From Mansonella perstans (Eukaryota > Nematoda > Chromadorea > Rhabditida > Onchocercidae): a stretch of 64,000 nt of DNA. The first letter of the stretch is position 1. Every line of letters starts with the position of its first letter. The DNA lies in the NCBI GenBank assembly GCA_037074765.1, contig JBAMDO010000562.1:62001-126000 (forward strand), given 5' to 3'. The notes beneath the pieces are model-generated. The model made no database searches. It had not been told where the DNA came from and saw nothing but the letters and a program-made list of their open reading frames with translations. Below, in pieces: positions 50,701-63,976 of the stretch. Made by a program: the position numbers and the translations under genes.

Positions 50701-53250
50701 TACTGCCACCAGTGAATTTAATTTTATCCAGTTTCTCCATAATTTCAATAGGAGTCTGACTAATTTTAGAAGGGATCACTACTTCAGCTGAAGATGCAAA
50801 ACGCACTATAGAAACCTGTAATATGATAGAAGAAAACCTTCATGAAAGAGATTTGTTCCTTCGTAATAAGATCGTATATCAGAAGTGACTAAGATTTTGT
50901 TGAAATATAACGAAATAATGGAGCACACTGATGATTCATTGAAGTACATGCTGTGAAATACCTGGATAAGTCCATCTTCCAGTGCCGATGGTACCAAGGA
51001 ATTAAGTAAATTGTGTATTAATTTGCGCTCATTCTCGAATACATTAAAAACAGAACCGCTTGAATCCAAAGCCATAATTATATCGACCTGTAAATCACGT
51101 TAATTGTTCGATTTAATTAACTTGTTCAATTTATACCATGGATATTCAAAACTAACCTTATTAGCTTTGCATGCCTTCTTTATGATTGACTTTTGATCGC
51201 GCTGTTTTTTTTCCGTTTCATGCGATGGAATTGCTTCTTGCAAAGCTGTGTTGCTAGTGCTGCTGTTTTGACTGAGTGATCCGGAAACATTTATACATCG
51301 ATCAATCGCCTATATTAACCATTTTCATGCTTCATGTCAGAAAATTGTTGAATTATAATCAGCACATGCTAAAGCACATATTTAACATATTTTTTTAATT
51401 TAAAATTCATAATTTCATTTAAAACTTTTGCTTACCTAAAACCACACAAAAAAAGATGATACACATATGAATCGGGAAGTAAAATGACGCACTTTTTTCA
51501 TTTTCTCGAAAAAGACATCACGATCAGATTCTGTGGCATACACATGTTCGCGATTTGTGGTGTAACCTATAAGAGCTGGAATATTCGGTTTTTCAGTTGA
51601 GGTGATAGCAAACAACGTCGCACCAATACGTTCTAAACTATTCCTAAAACAGAGTTGTAGTTATAACGATGTACAAAAAGATATCATTCACTAACAGGCA
51701 AAGTGAGAATAGCTGCTAAAAAATTACTTTATTTGTTATATGTCTATTATTTTTTAATTTAAATTTCATAATTTACAATTTCTGTTGTAATGCTTATTTG
51801 TCTTATAGCAGTTGCTAAATTACTATTCACTTAGTCAAGCCAAGTTAGTATGAAGTTTCTTCTGACATGGTTTCCTCCAAACGAAATGCTCAGTAACTCT
51901 TACCTAGCTTCCAGTGTTTCAGCTATCAGATCTGCAGAAATACCATCATGAGCCAGGATGACCAATTTACTTGAGATGGGACGATGGCTATTGATGAACT
52001 GTTGTGCAGCTAATTCAAATGCTTGAGCTGGTGAACTATCGAATTTAGTGCCAGTGCTCAGCATTTTGATATAATCCACTACCTGAATAAAGCTATTAAG
52101 CTTCCATATCTATACTATTACCATAAGCAACATAAAGTACTGTGTAGCTACTTGTTTACTGGCTCTAAAATTAAAACGATTTCTATAGAAATGTTGCAGA
52201 ATATGGCTAATTCATGCATCCATTCTCGTATATATTATTTAACAGTACAAATACTTGGCGTTGACCTTCTCAGATTGAGAAGCAAATGGCGATATGATGG
52301 GGAGTAAAACATTGGGCTGTTGGTTAAATGCTATAACACCGTATAAAGTGTTATGTTTCATCGATACCTTTTCCAAATGCCTGAAAATGAATTCATATCG
52401 TGCTACTGCTGGCTATGCAAATGATCCTTCTTTCTTTGCTATAAATCGCATTTATGAATGATATTTGTTATTCCATGCACTAAAGTATTTGATTGTTTCA
52501 TATTTCTTGATTATTGCAATGGGCATGTATTTTCATATTTCCTACCACGCGACTTTACGGTATCTGTCATATCATAATTTCTTTGCCATGCATTCTGATA
52601 CTTTTTCATATCTTTGTATATCCAGAAACAGGCAGCAGTGACCACAGCGCTCACCTGATAATATCAATAATTCTACTCCGCTGTTTGTTGAAATCAGTGA
52701 TGCTTCGGGCATTGGTGTCCACCAGAAATATTACATCTAGTGATTCTTCTTCGCACTGTGCTACAAATTGATTCGGTCATTCCGTCTTCAACATTTATTT
52801 GTCCACCAGACTGGACAGTACTGTCAGTACAGTCAAGAACCATTTTGCTACCGTCAAATCATTTTCACCGGAACTAATTCATCCAGAGTTTTTTACACAA
52901 CGAATAATTTGCTTTATGACTAAAAAAACTATTGTCGGTTTTTCGAACAGCTTCAGAATTTGACTGTAACACGCAAGATGCAGTCGACCTTCTGATCGTA
53001 ATATAATGATGGTTGCAAGATATGCTTTATTGTTATCATTAGAGACTCAAGATGAGAACAAACCTTTCCGTGAGGCCTGCTTGTTTAGCGCTTCAGCAAA
53101 AAATAGCGATGCAAGCATCTGAAATGTTCTAATATAAGTTTTGTTCCAAAATCATTCAAAAAACAGAAGCGCAACAATGTTTGATAAATGTTACCTTGAA
53201 GTTGAAGCAAAAAGGAGACATACCCATAGGGAAAAATATGCCTTCGCCAT
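38760..53250 (-). CDS. secreted protein with eight von Willebrand factor A domains
   Basis: A single continuous frame through 40 predicted exons, about 2,050 residues. Exons from the 5' end: 53250-53224, 53118-53064, 52760-52655, 52380-52266, 52082-51904, 51643-51493, 51309-51157, 51087-50962, 50815-50630, 50506-50319, 50128-49696, 49562-49383, 49037-48912, 48809-48709, 48608-48466, 48382-48290, 47780-47523, 46910-46779, 46341-46226, 46166-46061, 45988-45855, 45526-45422, 45254-45141, 45061-44952, 44670-44539, 44199-44064, 43618-43527, 43373-43239, 43173-42966, 42848-42732, 42605-42418, 42355-42132, 41982-41796, 41683-41569, 40781-40611, 40356-40210, 40094-39782, 39689-39418, 39303-39142, 38876-38760. 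A signal peptide (MAKAYFSLWMLASLFFAEA) spans exons 1-2. VWA domains start near residues 35, 263, 580, 790, 1040, 1315, 1525 and 1868. Complete metal sites (DxSxS, T, D) remain in domains 2, 5, 6 and 8. A Lys/Ser/Thr-rich linker of about 150 residues precedes domain 8. No membrane span or GPI tail, so probably an extracellular matrix or adhesion protein (inference). The join 44064 to 43618 is least certain. Confidence 0.82.
40895..40965 (-). tRNA. tRNA-Gln (anticodon TTG)
   Basis: A 71-base cloverleaf on the minus strand. The acceptor stem is GGTCCCG/CGGGACC, the D arm contains TAGTGGTTAGCA (A box), the anticodon stem is CAGGA/TCCTG around loop CTTTGAA, and the T arm is GGGAG-TTCGAAT-CTCCC (B box). 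The anticodon TTG reads CAA (glutamine). It lies in the 787-bp intron between exons 34 and 35 of the VWA gene, in the same orientation. No intron inside the tRNA. Confidence 0.96.
41366..41436 (-). tRNA. tRNA-Gln (anticodon CTG)
   Basis: Identical to its neighbour 400 bp away except for two bases: the wobble base (anticodon loop CTCTGAA, anticodon CTG, reads CAG) and one T-loop base (TTCAAAT instead of TTCGAAT). All stems pair fully. It lies in the same VWA-gene intron and in the same orientation. Confidence 0.95.
43702..43908 (-). other. hydrophobic open frame inside a VWA-gene intron
   Basis: A 68-codon open frame lies in the 445-bp intron between predicted exons 26 and 27. Its middle is a long hydrophobic run (FFTFIFLITVWIIIYIFFIL) that would span a membrane. 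It could be an alternative C-terminal exon giving a membrane-anchored, five-VWA isoform, or simply the translation of T-rich intron sequence; the latter is more likely. Confidence 0.2.
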
Positions 53251-56200
53251 CGATAATGGCTTTTCACTTCTGTTAAATTCCTTTTCCTTCCTAGTTGTCG
53301 TTCAAAAAATAATGTAAACAAGTTGAAATTCTTTTTTTGTTCAACTATTTCTTCGACTTTGACCTCTGCCTGATAAGCAAAATTGGTGTTTAAATTTAGC
53401 AGTGCTATATAAAATAGTTCTACTGGGTTCCTGCTTACATAAGTGACAGCAAAAAATCGAGGCTTACATTAACTCTTAGCTCCCTTTCTCATTTTGACAA
53501 ATTGAGATTAGAAATAGACAGAATGACGACAGAAGTAGACGATGGTAATTCTACAGTGAAAGCAGGAAAAGTATGCAATATATGATACTGAAAATAAATC
53601 AACCAAACTGAATTGATCGTAATAATGGAGAAAAGGGTAGCGATTAATGCAATCGCGAGTAAAAAGAAATTTTTACTTTTGACTAACTCATTACGTGTTT
53701 AAAAAATGCCTGTTCTTTGATAAATCCTTAAGAAAAGACACGGTATTCGAATGATACTTATTCAGTGATGAACAGTGCAAATAGTTGGTGACCGCAACAA
53801 GGACATATGAATAATAAATTGAAGTGAGCGATCTAAAGGGGAACAAAGTGGAAGGACAACGATGATTTGTTGAAGAAAATATTCCCTTCAGGGTAATTGT
53901 TGTCAGCAGTTGAGAAGAGACGATAAAACACAAAATTGTGATTTTGTTAATCTTGGTATTCACTGAGTTTTAATTATATCCAGTTGTCCAAACCCGAGCT
54001 TATACCGTAGTATGATTTATGTTCGCCGATAACAAAAAGTTCATTGACAGGAAAAGTGATATAGACAGAAGAAACTTTATCCATTAAGCCATAATCTAAA
54101 GATTCGAAGATTAATGGCTCTTTAGGCCTAACACAGTCGCTCTGCCCAACTCGTTTGGAATATCCAAATATTATCACAATTTTTCCTTTCCTTTAACTGA
54201 GAAAAGAGTGTTCAAGCAAACATATTGGATAAATAAATTTATTTCTAGTAACTTTCAAATTTATTTAATAATTGAACTCATTAGACACCAATTTTCAACT
54301 TACATTGAGAATTAATACTTATCTTTTTTTGTAAGTTAATTGAATTTCAATGCATATTGAAAATTTTTTCGTGACATTTTTTGTAGAGAGAGTGATAAAA
54401 AGCCTTTATTGGAAATGATCAATTTTTTATTAGAAAAATATTTCACATTTTTGAAGGACATAAAAATTTTTTTTAGTAAAGTTGCATTTGCATAAACTTG
54501 CACATTAGTAAACTTGCCTTCTACTTTTTCATCTCCCAAAATGCAATATCTTACCGAATGTTTATACAAGAAGTTGGGAAATAATCTGATCAGGTGGTTT
54601 GTATTATTTTTCCTGTCAATGAAACTTTGTGCTATCAGTGAGTTTACATTTATCACATCACTGGTACTTCTAGTGAAATTGCAACTTGGACAAAGCTTTC
54701 AATATTATTTTGCTCATTTTGGATAGCCAAAATTAAATTTCATTCTGTAATTTTTGTTCTTTAGACTGATTAACTCTCAAATTGATTCTGGATGAGTAGT
54801 GGAAAAGGGCTATAATTTCTATGTAGAAAGAGATATGGAGTGATTTCTTAACCTCAAAGTAATATTGTCAAATTAATTACCATTTTGTTCATGTTACTTC
54901 AGTTAACTTTTTACTGCATATGTGGCGAATGTAATAAACCTCACAGTAAATTATTTTGGTAAACTTAATCGTATGTTTTCAATCCAATTATTGGAAAATT
55001 CCTTTAACGTTAGGAAATAAAAACATCCATGAGAAAAGGAGAAATTGAAACTATACTAACTGGACAACTTGTTCAAGTAAGTTCCAGAAATCTTATGGCC
55101 AAATGATCATTCATAAAAAAAGTGCCAATAATTTTTAAAAAATAATTTTCACAAAGATTTGATTACAAAATTTAGCTGCAGTTCGAAGAATTAATATTTG
55201 CAAATGTTAAATTGTAAATATTATGGTATATACATATATTCTGTGAAAAGGTATTTCGGGAAAAATGAGCACTATGTTTACCTTTCATTATCGATAAAGA
55301 GATTCATCTGTAGCTAATTCTTTAGAACTCCCTGCTTATAAAGTGCGGTGGAGTTTTTGTTAAGAGTTACACTCTCTGTAAATTTCTAGATGAGCTATTG
55401 ATGAACAAAATATGACAACACAAGTTGGACGCAAAAACAAGATGCTGAAATTTCCAGGAAATGATAAATGATCGTCAACATATACACAAAGAGAAGTAAT
55501 GATAAGAATCAGATAATCTTTCCGGTACTTTTGATCACTAGAGTATTTTGCTTACTGTGGTGCATAGTCGGCGAACGTCATTAACCGGTTTTTCTTCTAA
55601 CCTTTTAATCACTTATTTGAAAGTGATTCTTCTCCCGCTCGCCTACACCCAGTCGTTTGCATTTAATTTATGCGCCTGTTTGAAGACATCATTTTCATGA
55701 GCCAATAGTTGAATTGTTATCAACACCGATATTATTAATAATACATTTGCAGTTATTATTTGCATTAATGGAGCTATTAATAAATGTGATAATGCAGATA
55801 TTTTAGCAATGTGGCTGATATACTAGTTTTACTATTGGTGCAATTATTGAAATATTTATAACTAAGTCTATAGTCTTTATTTTTTTCTCTTCTTTATCAT
55901 TTTCCATCATCTAAATTTTTAGCCTTTCTCCAAGAACCCCAAAAAAAAAAGTGGAACTAAGATCTTCATTCTTATCGTTTCGTTCTTTGAAAAGAAGCAT
56001 GTTAAGAACATATCATTTAACAACATCAAATTTTAGCAACAAAAAAGAAGGATTGATATGAAATAAATTGCTGCCAATAGAAATTAAAAATATACTCTGA
56101 GTAGGATGCCATGCATTGTGAAAACAAAAGAAATTACTGTGTGCATTGATGGCAAAAAATGGATAAAAAACTGAGATGTGATGGTTAGTCTATAGTGTGT

Positions 56201-56612
56201 CAGGATTACTTCTGATTCACACAGAAGCAAACCAGACAATGAAATGCGTAATTGAAACAGCAATGTGTCGTCGTTATGATAGGTGGGTGATCTATTATGT
56301 CCTTCCCAAGAAGTGTTCCCAAAAAATTTGACCTAACGCTATTCTAGAAGTAATATCATTTCCATTCTCATCCTTCAACAGAAGGAAATAGAGCAACACA
56401 GTTACCATCACATCTCTTTTTTAGTGCCGATTCCATTGCTCCTTCCCAAAAACAACTGTTATCTCCTGACACAATTTTACATAACGAATTATCCATTTCA
56501 AGAATCTTCTCTTTCCTCACTTTCAATTTTTCTTACATCCTCTCTTTCATTCATGCTATTCAATCGACCGTTATTCAATTTTCAGAATACGATTTGCGAC
56601 CATCAAATGGAC

Positions 56613-56648
<36 letters not shown>

Positions 56649-58392
56649 AAGATTCGATCATTTAATTAATGGGACTAGGTTGGATGCATTGAAACAATGA
56701 TCCATCAGATCTGAATTGAGTATGAATGATGCTACACATAAAAATTTCTACGTTATAGTCAATTTTCTCTTTAAACAACGCTTAGTTCTGAATTTGTTAG
56801 GATGTTCTATCCAGAAGAACTATTTTAACAACTTGCTATAAATTGAAGAATTAAAACTGCACACTAAATTGTTTCACAAATAAATTTAAAGTATTGTTAA
56901 TAAATGACAGAATGCATAAATAGTATACGATGTGAAGAACAGACAGAAATAAACTGAATTCCAATGCAATCCATTTGAAACACTATGGAACAAATGCGCG
57001 CATCTCATTAAAAGATTGACTGTTGCAACTTAGCGGTTTTTCATGAAATCGGTGAATTGTAAATTGTTTCATATGTGAAAAAAGATGATTGAATTTTTTT
57101 ACGGTCAATTCTTTGGAGATGTTGCACAAGAAGAAATTTAAAAGGATGAATTAAAGAAAGGAAAGATTAGAAATGAGCACGATTGGACAAGAGTGAAGAA
57201 ATGCGAGCAGTGAATTGGGGACATATCATTCTTAGCACTTCAAGGCCAAACATCTCCAAAGAAAAAGTAATCAAAAAAAATGACGAATGATGAAATGGTT
57301 ACTAAACTTTTCTACAATATTTCATTAAATATATATGATCCCACTGAAGTTTGAAGTTAATATTAGTCCCTTAACGTTGACAAGTTATATTTGTTATATG
57401 CTTGAAATAGCCAATATTACATCTAAGAACCTTCGCTGAATCGTGAATCAGGCTATCTCAATGATAGGAATGAGATAGTATAACTCTCATCACAACACTT
57501 CTTACAATCAGCCTTCTAATACCAGCTATTTCAATTATTTCAGTGAGGATTTGATTTCAGAGGCATCTTTGTCATTGAATTCCTCGTAATCCTCCGTACC
57601 ATTATTTAATTAAGCAACATACCCTATTTGTATCTTTCTGAAAATGGCCAATTATACTGCCACTTATTCATGTGCAATTTTTAGCAATTATTTATTTAAT
57701 TTCATCAACACGACATTATAATCAAAGGTGAGCACAATAAGATAAAAGAATCATTAAGGGAAAAGAACAGCAAATATTCACGCCGAACAAATAAGAACTT
57801 TTATAAACAAACCGGATAGCTTCTAGCAATTCTTGTTATTCATTTTCTGGAAAGTCCAGAAACTGCAGAAGAAATTTATGATATTCAAATCAATAACTTT
57901 ATTATGAGTGTTAATCATTGTGGTAACAATACAGTGTTACTGTACAAAAATGATCAATATATTCATCAAAATATCTCCACCTTTCGGGGTTAACTTTTTC
58001 AGAATAATGCAGTACACCCATAATGAAAGGGTAAATTCAATTTAAGCTTTTCTCTAAAACTCGTTGCTCAACGATTTATTTCAAATACGAGAGAAACGAA
58101 AAACTTCGAATTGGAGATATTTTGTTGTTTGGAAACAACTGTCATGTAAAACTTTCACCGGTCAATTCTCGAGGTGCATCCGAATAGGTGCATGTGTACC
58201 GAGAAACTACTAAAGATAAAGAAAAAAATGACTCGATCTCCGTAACGAAAGACATTACGAACAACGATAGTTACGCAGCAAAAAAAATGAAAAATGGACG
58301 AGGGAATGAGATAGAAGGACGGAAAAAACAAGAAAATATTATACAGACTGTAACTATGAAGTAAAAAGTGAATATCACAGTAGAATGAACGA
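53251..58392. other. intergenic, 5.1 kb
   Basis: Region between the 5' end of the VWA gene and the 3' end of the LRP gene, so it should contain the VWA promoter and the LRP 3' UTR (an AATAAA on the minus strand lies at 58075-58080). A poly(A/T) tract of about 30 bp lies at 56616-56647. One open frame at 53974-54177 is listed separately. Nothing else recognised. Confidence 0.5.
53974..54177 (-). other. orphan open frame with a hemopexin-like pattern
   Basis: A 67-codon frame of mixed composition, unlike the low-complexity frames around it. After VRPKEP comes FESLDYGLMDKVSSVYI, then FPVNELFVIGEHKSYYG and a final Gly-Leu-Asp-Asn-Trp. The order 'D-kV-s-vy ... elfvi-G-hksYyG ... W' resembles one blade of a hemopexin-type propeller. 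No signal, partner exon or neighbour supports a full gene. It may be a last exon, a gene remnant or chance. Confidence 0.22.
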
Positions 58393-61300
58393 CTACACAT
58401 CGGTGGTTTCATCGTTACTGCTTACAAGCATCAGTTTATCATTGCCTTCTTTCAGCATTCTCCTGGGCGGTTTTGGTCCATCTGGCCTTAGATCTGAATG
58501 AGGTGCTGAAACGAAGAGTAAAGTAAAGCAACTTAACAACCTTACTTATTCGCATAACCTTTATGTACTACAAATCTGAATTCCCGAACAATTAGTTGAA
58601 GAAAAGAAAAAGAAGCATTTTGATTAAACCAAACGTCACCAATAACAGATGAAGAAGGTTCAGGTTTTATATCAATGGAAGCAAAAGACGGTGCCCGCGA
58701 TACATCGAAGCTGTGCAGCGTTGATGTTTCAGTAAGTGATGCTGTTACGGAAGAAGATGATATGAACTGAGTATCGGGTGATTCTTCCATCTCATACACC
58801 GGATTTGAGAATGTTGTCGATGAAGCTACAGGATTGGCTTGCAGCTGTACCATCCCATATTCCACTGGTGTTGTATCGCTCTACAAACAAAAATAAATAG
58901 ATCGACCTCCGCAGAAGAGAAATAAAAATTTTAACATACAGGTTTAGGATCGAGCACCGGATTGCTGAATGAAATGACATTCCCGTGAAATGAAACAGCT
59001 CCATCCGCAGCTTCATTTTTCTTGAACAGTAACAAACGCTTCCGATAAAGGTTCGTTCCTACTAAAGCTATCAATGCAACACAGACTAGCAAAGAAACGA
59101 ATAGTAGTGCTGCTAATAGAGCATTCGAACCAAACCGACCAATTAACTGAAAATTGAATAAATTATATTTCTGTTGCAATCACTAGTTTGTTTAAAAAAC
59201 TTTTTTTTTTGCTCAGCAAAAATTTTCTCAAGAATATTATTGTTGAAGTGATATGAAAAAGAAATTTGTTCATCCCACAATTCTTACATTTCATCAGTCG
59301 TTATCAGAGAACGAATTAAAGTTAATACCACAGCGAAATTTCATGTAGTCATCATTCACATCATAACTCATTACTACCACTTCTTATTCAAATAGCGGGA
59401 ATCAGGTAATCAAATGTATTGGCTGACTGAAAGTAAACTAGACAAACTTGTCGGGATACAGTAGATCCTTTCTGGCACTTTTCTCCTTCGAAATCACCAC
59501 AATCACAATAACCATCTAGCTGGCATATACCACCGTTTTGACATTCACACTGCTTTGGAATTGGCAGTTCATCCAATGATGTACCGGCACATGAACCATC
59601 CTAAAAAAGCGTATTTTAACAATAGATTATAATAAACAAAGAGATGAACTTTTTTAGACAATAAGGGAAAAACCCATGATGAGCGAATGACCAAAACCAA
59701 TTAAAGTTCGCTGTCCAGTTAATTAATATTTGCACTCTCAAAGAAATTCCGCATCTATCGCCGCTTGCGCTTTATGACAAAACGTAAATCATTATTTTCT
59801 TTCCCGAAAATATGATTCCTTAAAAATACCGGTATCATTTACTAATTATTTTCATCTAACCTTCCTTCCTTTCTGGATGAGAATAAAACGTTCGAACTTC
59901 ATTAAAAAAAAAAGTTTTTGATAATAATCTAAAAAATGTGATACATATTAGCTTTATCAAATTTCTTAATTTTTTACAATGCATTTTGAGTGATCAATAA
60001 TCTAGACAAAAAAAAAATATCAGCAAGAAAAATTTTTTTGCTGCTATTTTTTGCAACGTTAGATTCTCTCAAGAGGTCGATGTTCTTTCTATCTGGCTGC
60101 AGTAACAAAGTGAAAAACACGTTTACGTTGAATAACTAAATGATTCTCGGAGCCTGATAGTATGTTGCGTCTATCACACACAGTTCTCCTTTTCTATGTC
60201 AGGAATTTTAACTTCTCGAAGCTACTGATCATCTCATATAGGATCGAAATTGATCAAATTTGCTTTTCAAGACTGTTTAACTTTTAATAATGACTTTTCT
60301 CGAAATATCGTCAACAGAAAGAATTCTGAAGTAAAATTTGACTTCATTTGCACATCTTATAAATGTAATCAAAATATTCTTCATATCTTCGTTAAATATA
60401 TTTTAACTAACATCAAGTTGTGGCGATTCATCAGGGCATATGCATGTGTATGTATGTAAAGGCAATTCAGCACACAAGTGACTGCATGTAGTTTGCGAGC
60501 ATGCTGATACAGCACGTGACGTATCACGGGCGAAGCGCTGATGTATGCGAATACTGTGTGCATTTGGAATACCGGAAGCTAACACAGTTACACGACCACG
60601 ACCGAACTTATCCTAAAATTACACGGTTTCTTCAAATTCGTTTCACTGTCATTTATGATATTAAGAGGGAATGGTCAACACAGACTACCTGCACAAATAA
60701 ATCTTGGCTTTCTTTGGAAGCCCAATACAGATTGTTCTCGAAAACATCTATTGCCCATGGCATACGATTATCCAATATAACTGTTGTTCGCTTTGTACCT
60801 ATAATTTAATCATGAATATATCCACTGAGCAATAGATTCTGAATACAACACTAAAAGGATCGAACTAGTCTTCCTCGTTAATTGCACAAGTATCAAATTA
60901 TTAACCATCTGGTAAGACTGAATCCACTTTGCGATACTTCGGATCTGCCCAGTATATTCGATTACCTTTACCCTCGTCAACTGTCAATGAAGTTGGCGAA
61001 TAAATCAGGTCTTTTATAATAACCTAGAAAAGTGCACCGATTAAAATGGTAGATCCGGGGAATGCAAAAAACAGCAGTTTTTGATTAAGTTAGTTCAAAT
61101 TTATTTACTTAAGCAACTGCTTCGTCATATCACTGCAAAGTCAGAACAACATTCATTCATTCTCATATGATGCAAAAGTGAAAACAACATTCATTTCTTC
61201 ATTTTCAAACACAGACAATATTTTAATTTGAGAACATACATTACGGTGTTTTCCATCCATATCGGCGCATTCAATTTTTGCATCAAATCCGGCATCCGCA

Positions 61301-63976
61301 AAACATATTCTGCCGATTTGTGGTAATGTGACGACAGCAGTTGGAATATGAAGCCGTCCCTTAATTAAAGTTCGCAAATAACGGCCATCCGATTTCGCCA
61401 AATAAATTACGCCGCCATCGCCTTTATTTCCTTCTTGTTCTACTTGTCTTTTCTTCTTGGCTATGAATTCTACAGCTTCCTCATCTGATATCGCTGCAAG
61501 ATATATATTCCTGCAATATTTGAATATTATTTAACCCATTTTAAACATTCTAAATTCCTTTACATTTTTACCATATGTAGTACACGAAAAAACCAGTTGC
61601 ATAAAGTAGGATGATTAAAATGTAGCACTATATATGCCAAATGAAAAGGAAAAATTACCCCGTAAGATAATCAATGGAAAGCGCGGAGGGTGAACACTTC
61701 AAATCCTTGAAATTAATATTAAGTTCTTGGCCAACATGCGACTGATTACCTGAAATACAAGATATGAAGAAATAGTAATATTTGAAATAGAAAGAGAAAA
61801 ACAAAGCTTATTTACTCGCAGCTGAAAATATTATCCCGTAAGCATAACTTAATTTAAATCTACCTTTGGGCAATGCGGATCGGTAAACTTTGCGCTGTTG
61901 ATTTTCAATCCAGAACATCAGTTTCCTGCGTGGATCGAAATCTATTGTAATAATATCATTCTGACTAACAGTAACTATGGCATGACGAATCGTTTCGCCT
62001 GCATGTGCAAGATTCAACTGTACTACTTCACCATCTGCGGCTATCATTATCAGCGGTGGATCACCCTGCAAATTTTAATAGTATTTAATTGTATACACCT
62101 ACTACTCAATCAGTAATAGTAGATAGGTTTCTTCCCTCTCAGTAAAAGATATAATGAAATAAACCTTGGCACGACAATCCTTGCCAGTCATTGCTCCTAC
62201 AACCACGTTGTTTTCGAAGTCTTCAAGACAACGACAAAGATATGATCCTTTGGTATTCAGACAGTTCTAAAAATAAACTTTTCTCAGAAAAACAAAATCT
62301 TGTTACCCTACTTCATCCTAGCATCTTCAGATGTCTAATATGAATATCATCCAGTTCAACTGTTCTAAAAAATTCAGAAATAACCATCACCTGAGTGCAC
62401 GTATTATTTCCCATACATTCATCAATATCAATGCAGTCATAGGGATCATCTGGATTCGGTTGAAATCCATCTCGGCAATGACAATAGTAACCGTCCGTGA
62501 CGTCTGTGCACAAATGCTTACAATGCCCGTTTTCATTGTTTGTTTCACAAGTAACTCCCTTTCTTTTCGCTGTAATGATCTACTACTAAAAACAAATGCC
62601 ATTTCTTTTCACTGTATTAATCTATTAAAAACAATACCTCGTAACTAATGACCAGATTTATTTATGCATAGTATTACACTGTTTACATAAATATCGGACA
62701 ATAACACTGATGCTAGCTCATCCACGATTATGCCAATGATTATTTCAATTTGCTGATTATTTCCAATTTTCTGATTATTGCCAATGATTATTTCAATTTT
62801 CTTGAATGATTATTTCCCCCTTTATTTCAGTTACATATCCTTTGATCACAAATTACATATAAAGAATTACCTAATGACGCAACTATAAGTTATCTTGTTT
62901 TGAAAAAATATCAGTTTTACATACCACATCCAATTTCATCACTAGCATCACCACAGTCATCGTTGTGGTCACAAGCCAATGATGCATTGATGCATTTACC
63001 GTTAGTGCATTTGAACTGATTTGTAGTGCAATCACCATATTCGGAATATGAGCTACACATGGACAGATGTTCATCTGAATGGTCAAATGGTCCACAGTCA
63101 TTTATACCATTACATAGCTGAAATAGAAGCAAAAATTGAGTATATCACTGTCAAAGAAATATTCTATGAACGAAAGAATAATTGTAACCTGTAAAATACT
63201 GAGACAAAGTCTAGAATGAGCACAACGGAAACGAAGGGGTGGATCACATAGAGCACTCTTGCAATGTTCATTTGTTTCATCAGAATTATCACCACAATCA
63301 TTGTCGCCATCACAAATGAATTTACGTGGGACACATACTGAATTACCGCATTCGAACTCAAACGGACTACATTCACGGCGATTCGGCTGCAATAACGCCA
63401 AAGATAAATGACAAATGACCAGTGGATTTGGAATGCAAATATGAAAGTGTTATTTGCACGCAATTTTCTTAATTGGCTTACATAATTTTCACAGTGAGAT
63501 TCATCAGAAGCATTCGGACAATCGCGTCGACGATCGCACCAACGATGTTCGGGTATGCAAGTGCCATCGTCGCATTTCATGAATCCTGTATTACATTCAC
63601 GTATCTTGCACTGCGATTCATCCATACCATCGGTACATTGTACAGTACCATCGCAAACCTGTAATTCATTAATTTCTGACCTTACCTGAAAAATGAGCCC
63701 TTAATAATCGGTAATTTTGAAAAAAAAAAAGCAAAACCCAAAGACCATCTCTCTCTCGCTTAACCCATCTTTCCTCACAAGACAATACTTCGGTGATGTG
63801 CTAAAAAATACGAAACAATTATGGAAATTTATTATCCAACCTTATTTCCAGGAATGCAACGACCATCATTACAACGAAATTCAGATTCTGAACAGGGTCT
63901 TGATGTGCCGCCACATAAAGGATCCGTTTCATCGGAATCATCGCCGCAGTCATTTTCACTATCGCACATCCACCTT
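58393..63976 (-). CDS. LDL-receptor-related protein (megalin type), 3' part
   Basis: The 3' part of a large endocytic receptor gene; the 5' part lies beyond the right edge. Sixteen exons: 63976-63841, 63658-63482, 63386-63189, 63117-62925, 62569-62391, 62266-62165, 62065-61864, 61749-61659, 61510-61240, 61023-60906, 60798-60689, 60612-60412, 59600-59448, 59146-58940, 58880-58640, 58505-58393; about 896 residues. Order: end of one LDL-receptor class A repeat, five more (each ending CxxxxDCxDxSDE-like), two EGF modules (the second a calcium-binding DIDEC type), a six-bladed YWTD-type propeller (FWIENQ, IYLAAIS, IYWADPK, LYWASKE), an EGF, an EGF-like [15 protein letters not shown], membrane span [20 protein letters not shown], and a cytoplasmic tail. 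The tail has FSNPVLD and FSNPVYE (endocytosis motif FxNPxY) and a proline-rich [10 protein letters not shown]. This matches the membrane-proximal part of megalin and C. elegans LRP-1, needed for sterol uptake and moulting; LRP-1 versus LRP-2 cannot be decided from this part. Confidence 0.9.

Noticed and set aside
53085..53321. 78-codon minus-strand frame overlapping the VWA signal peptide exons
   Set aside because: Runs through the first intron in another frame; the two-exon signal peptide (donor GTATGT after MAKAYFSLW) gives a far better N-terminus and correct phase.
54336..54656. 106-codon minus-strand frame
   Set aside because: Lys/Asn/Phe-rich with no family resemblance; surrounding DNA is AT-rich enough to give such frames by chance.
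60250..60809. Plus-strand frames around 60.3-60.8 kb
   Set aside because: They are the complement of LRP propeller/EGF exons and the intron between them.
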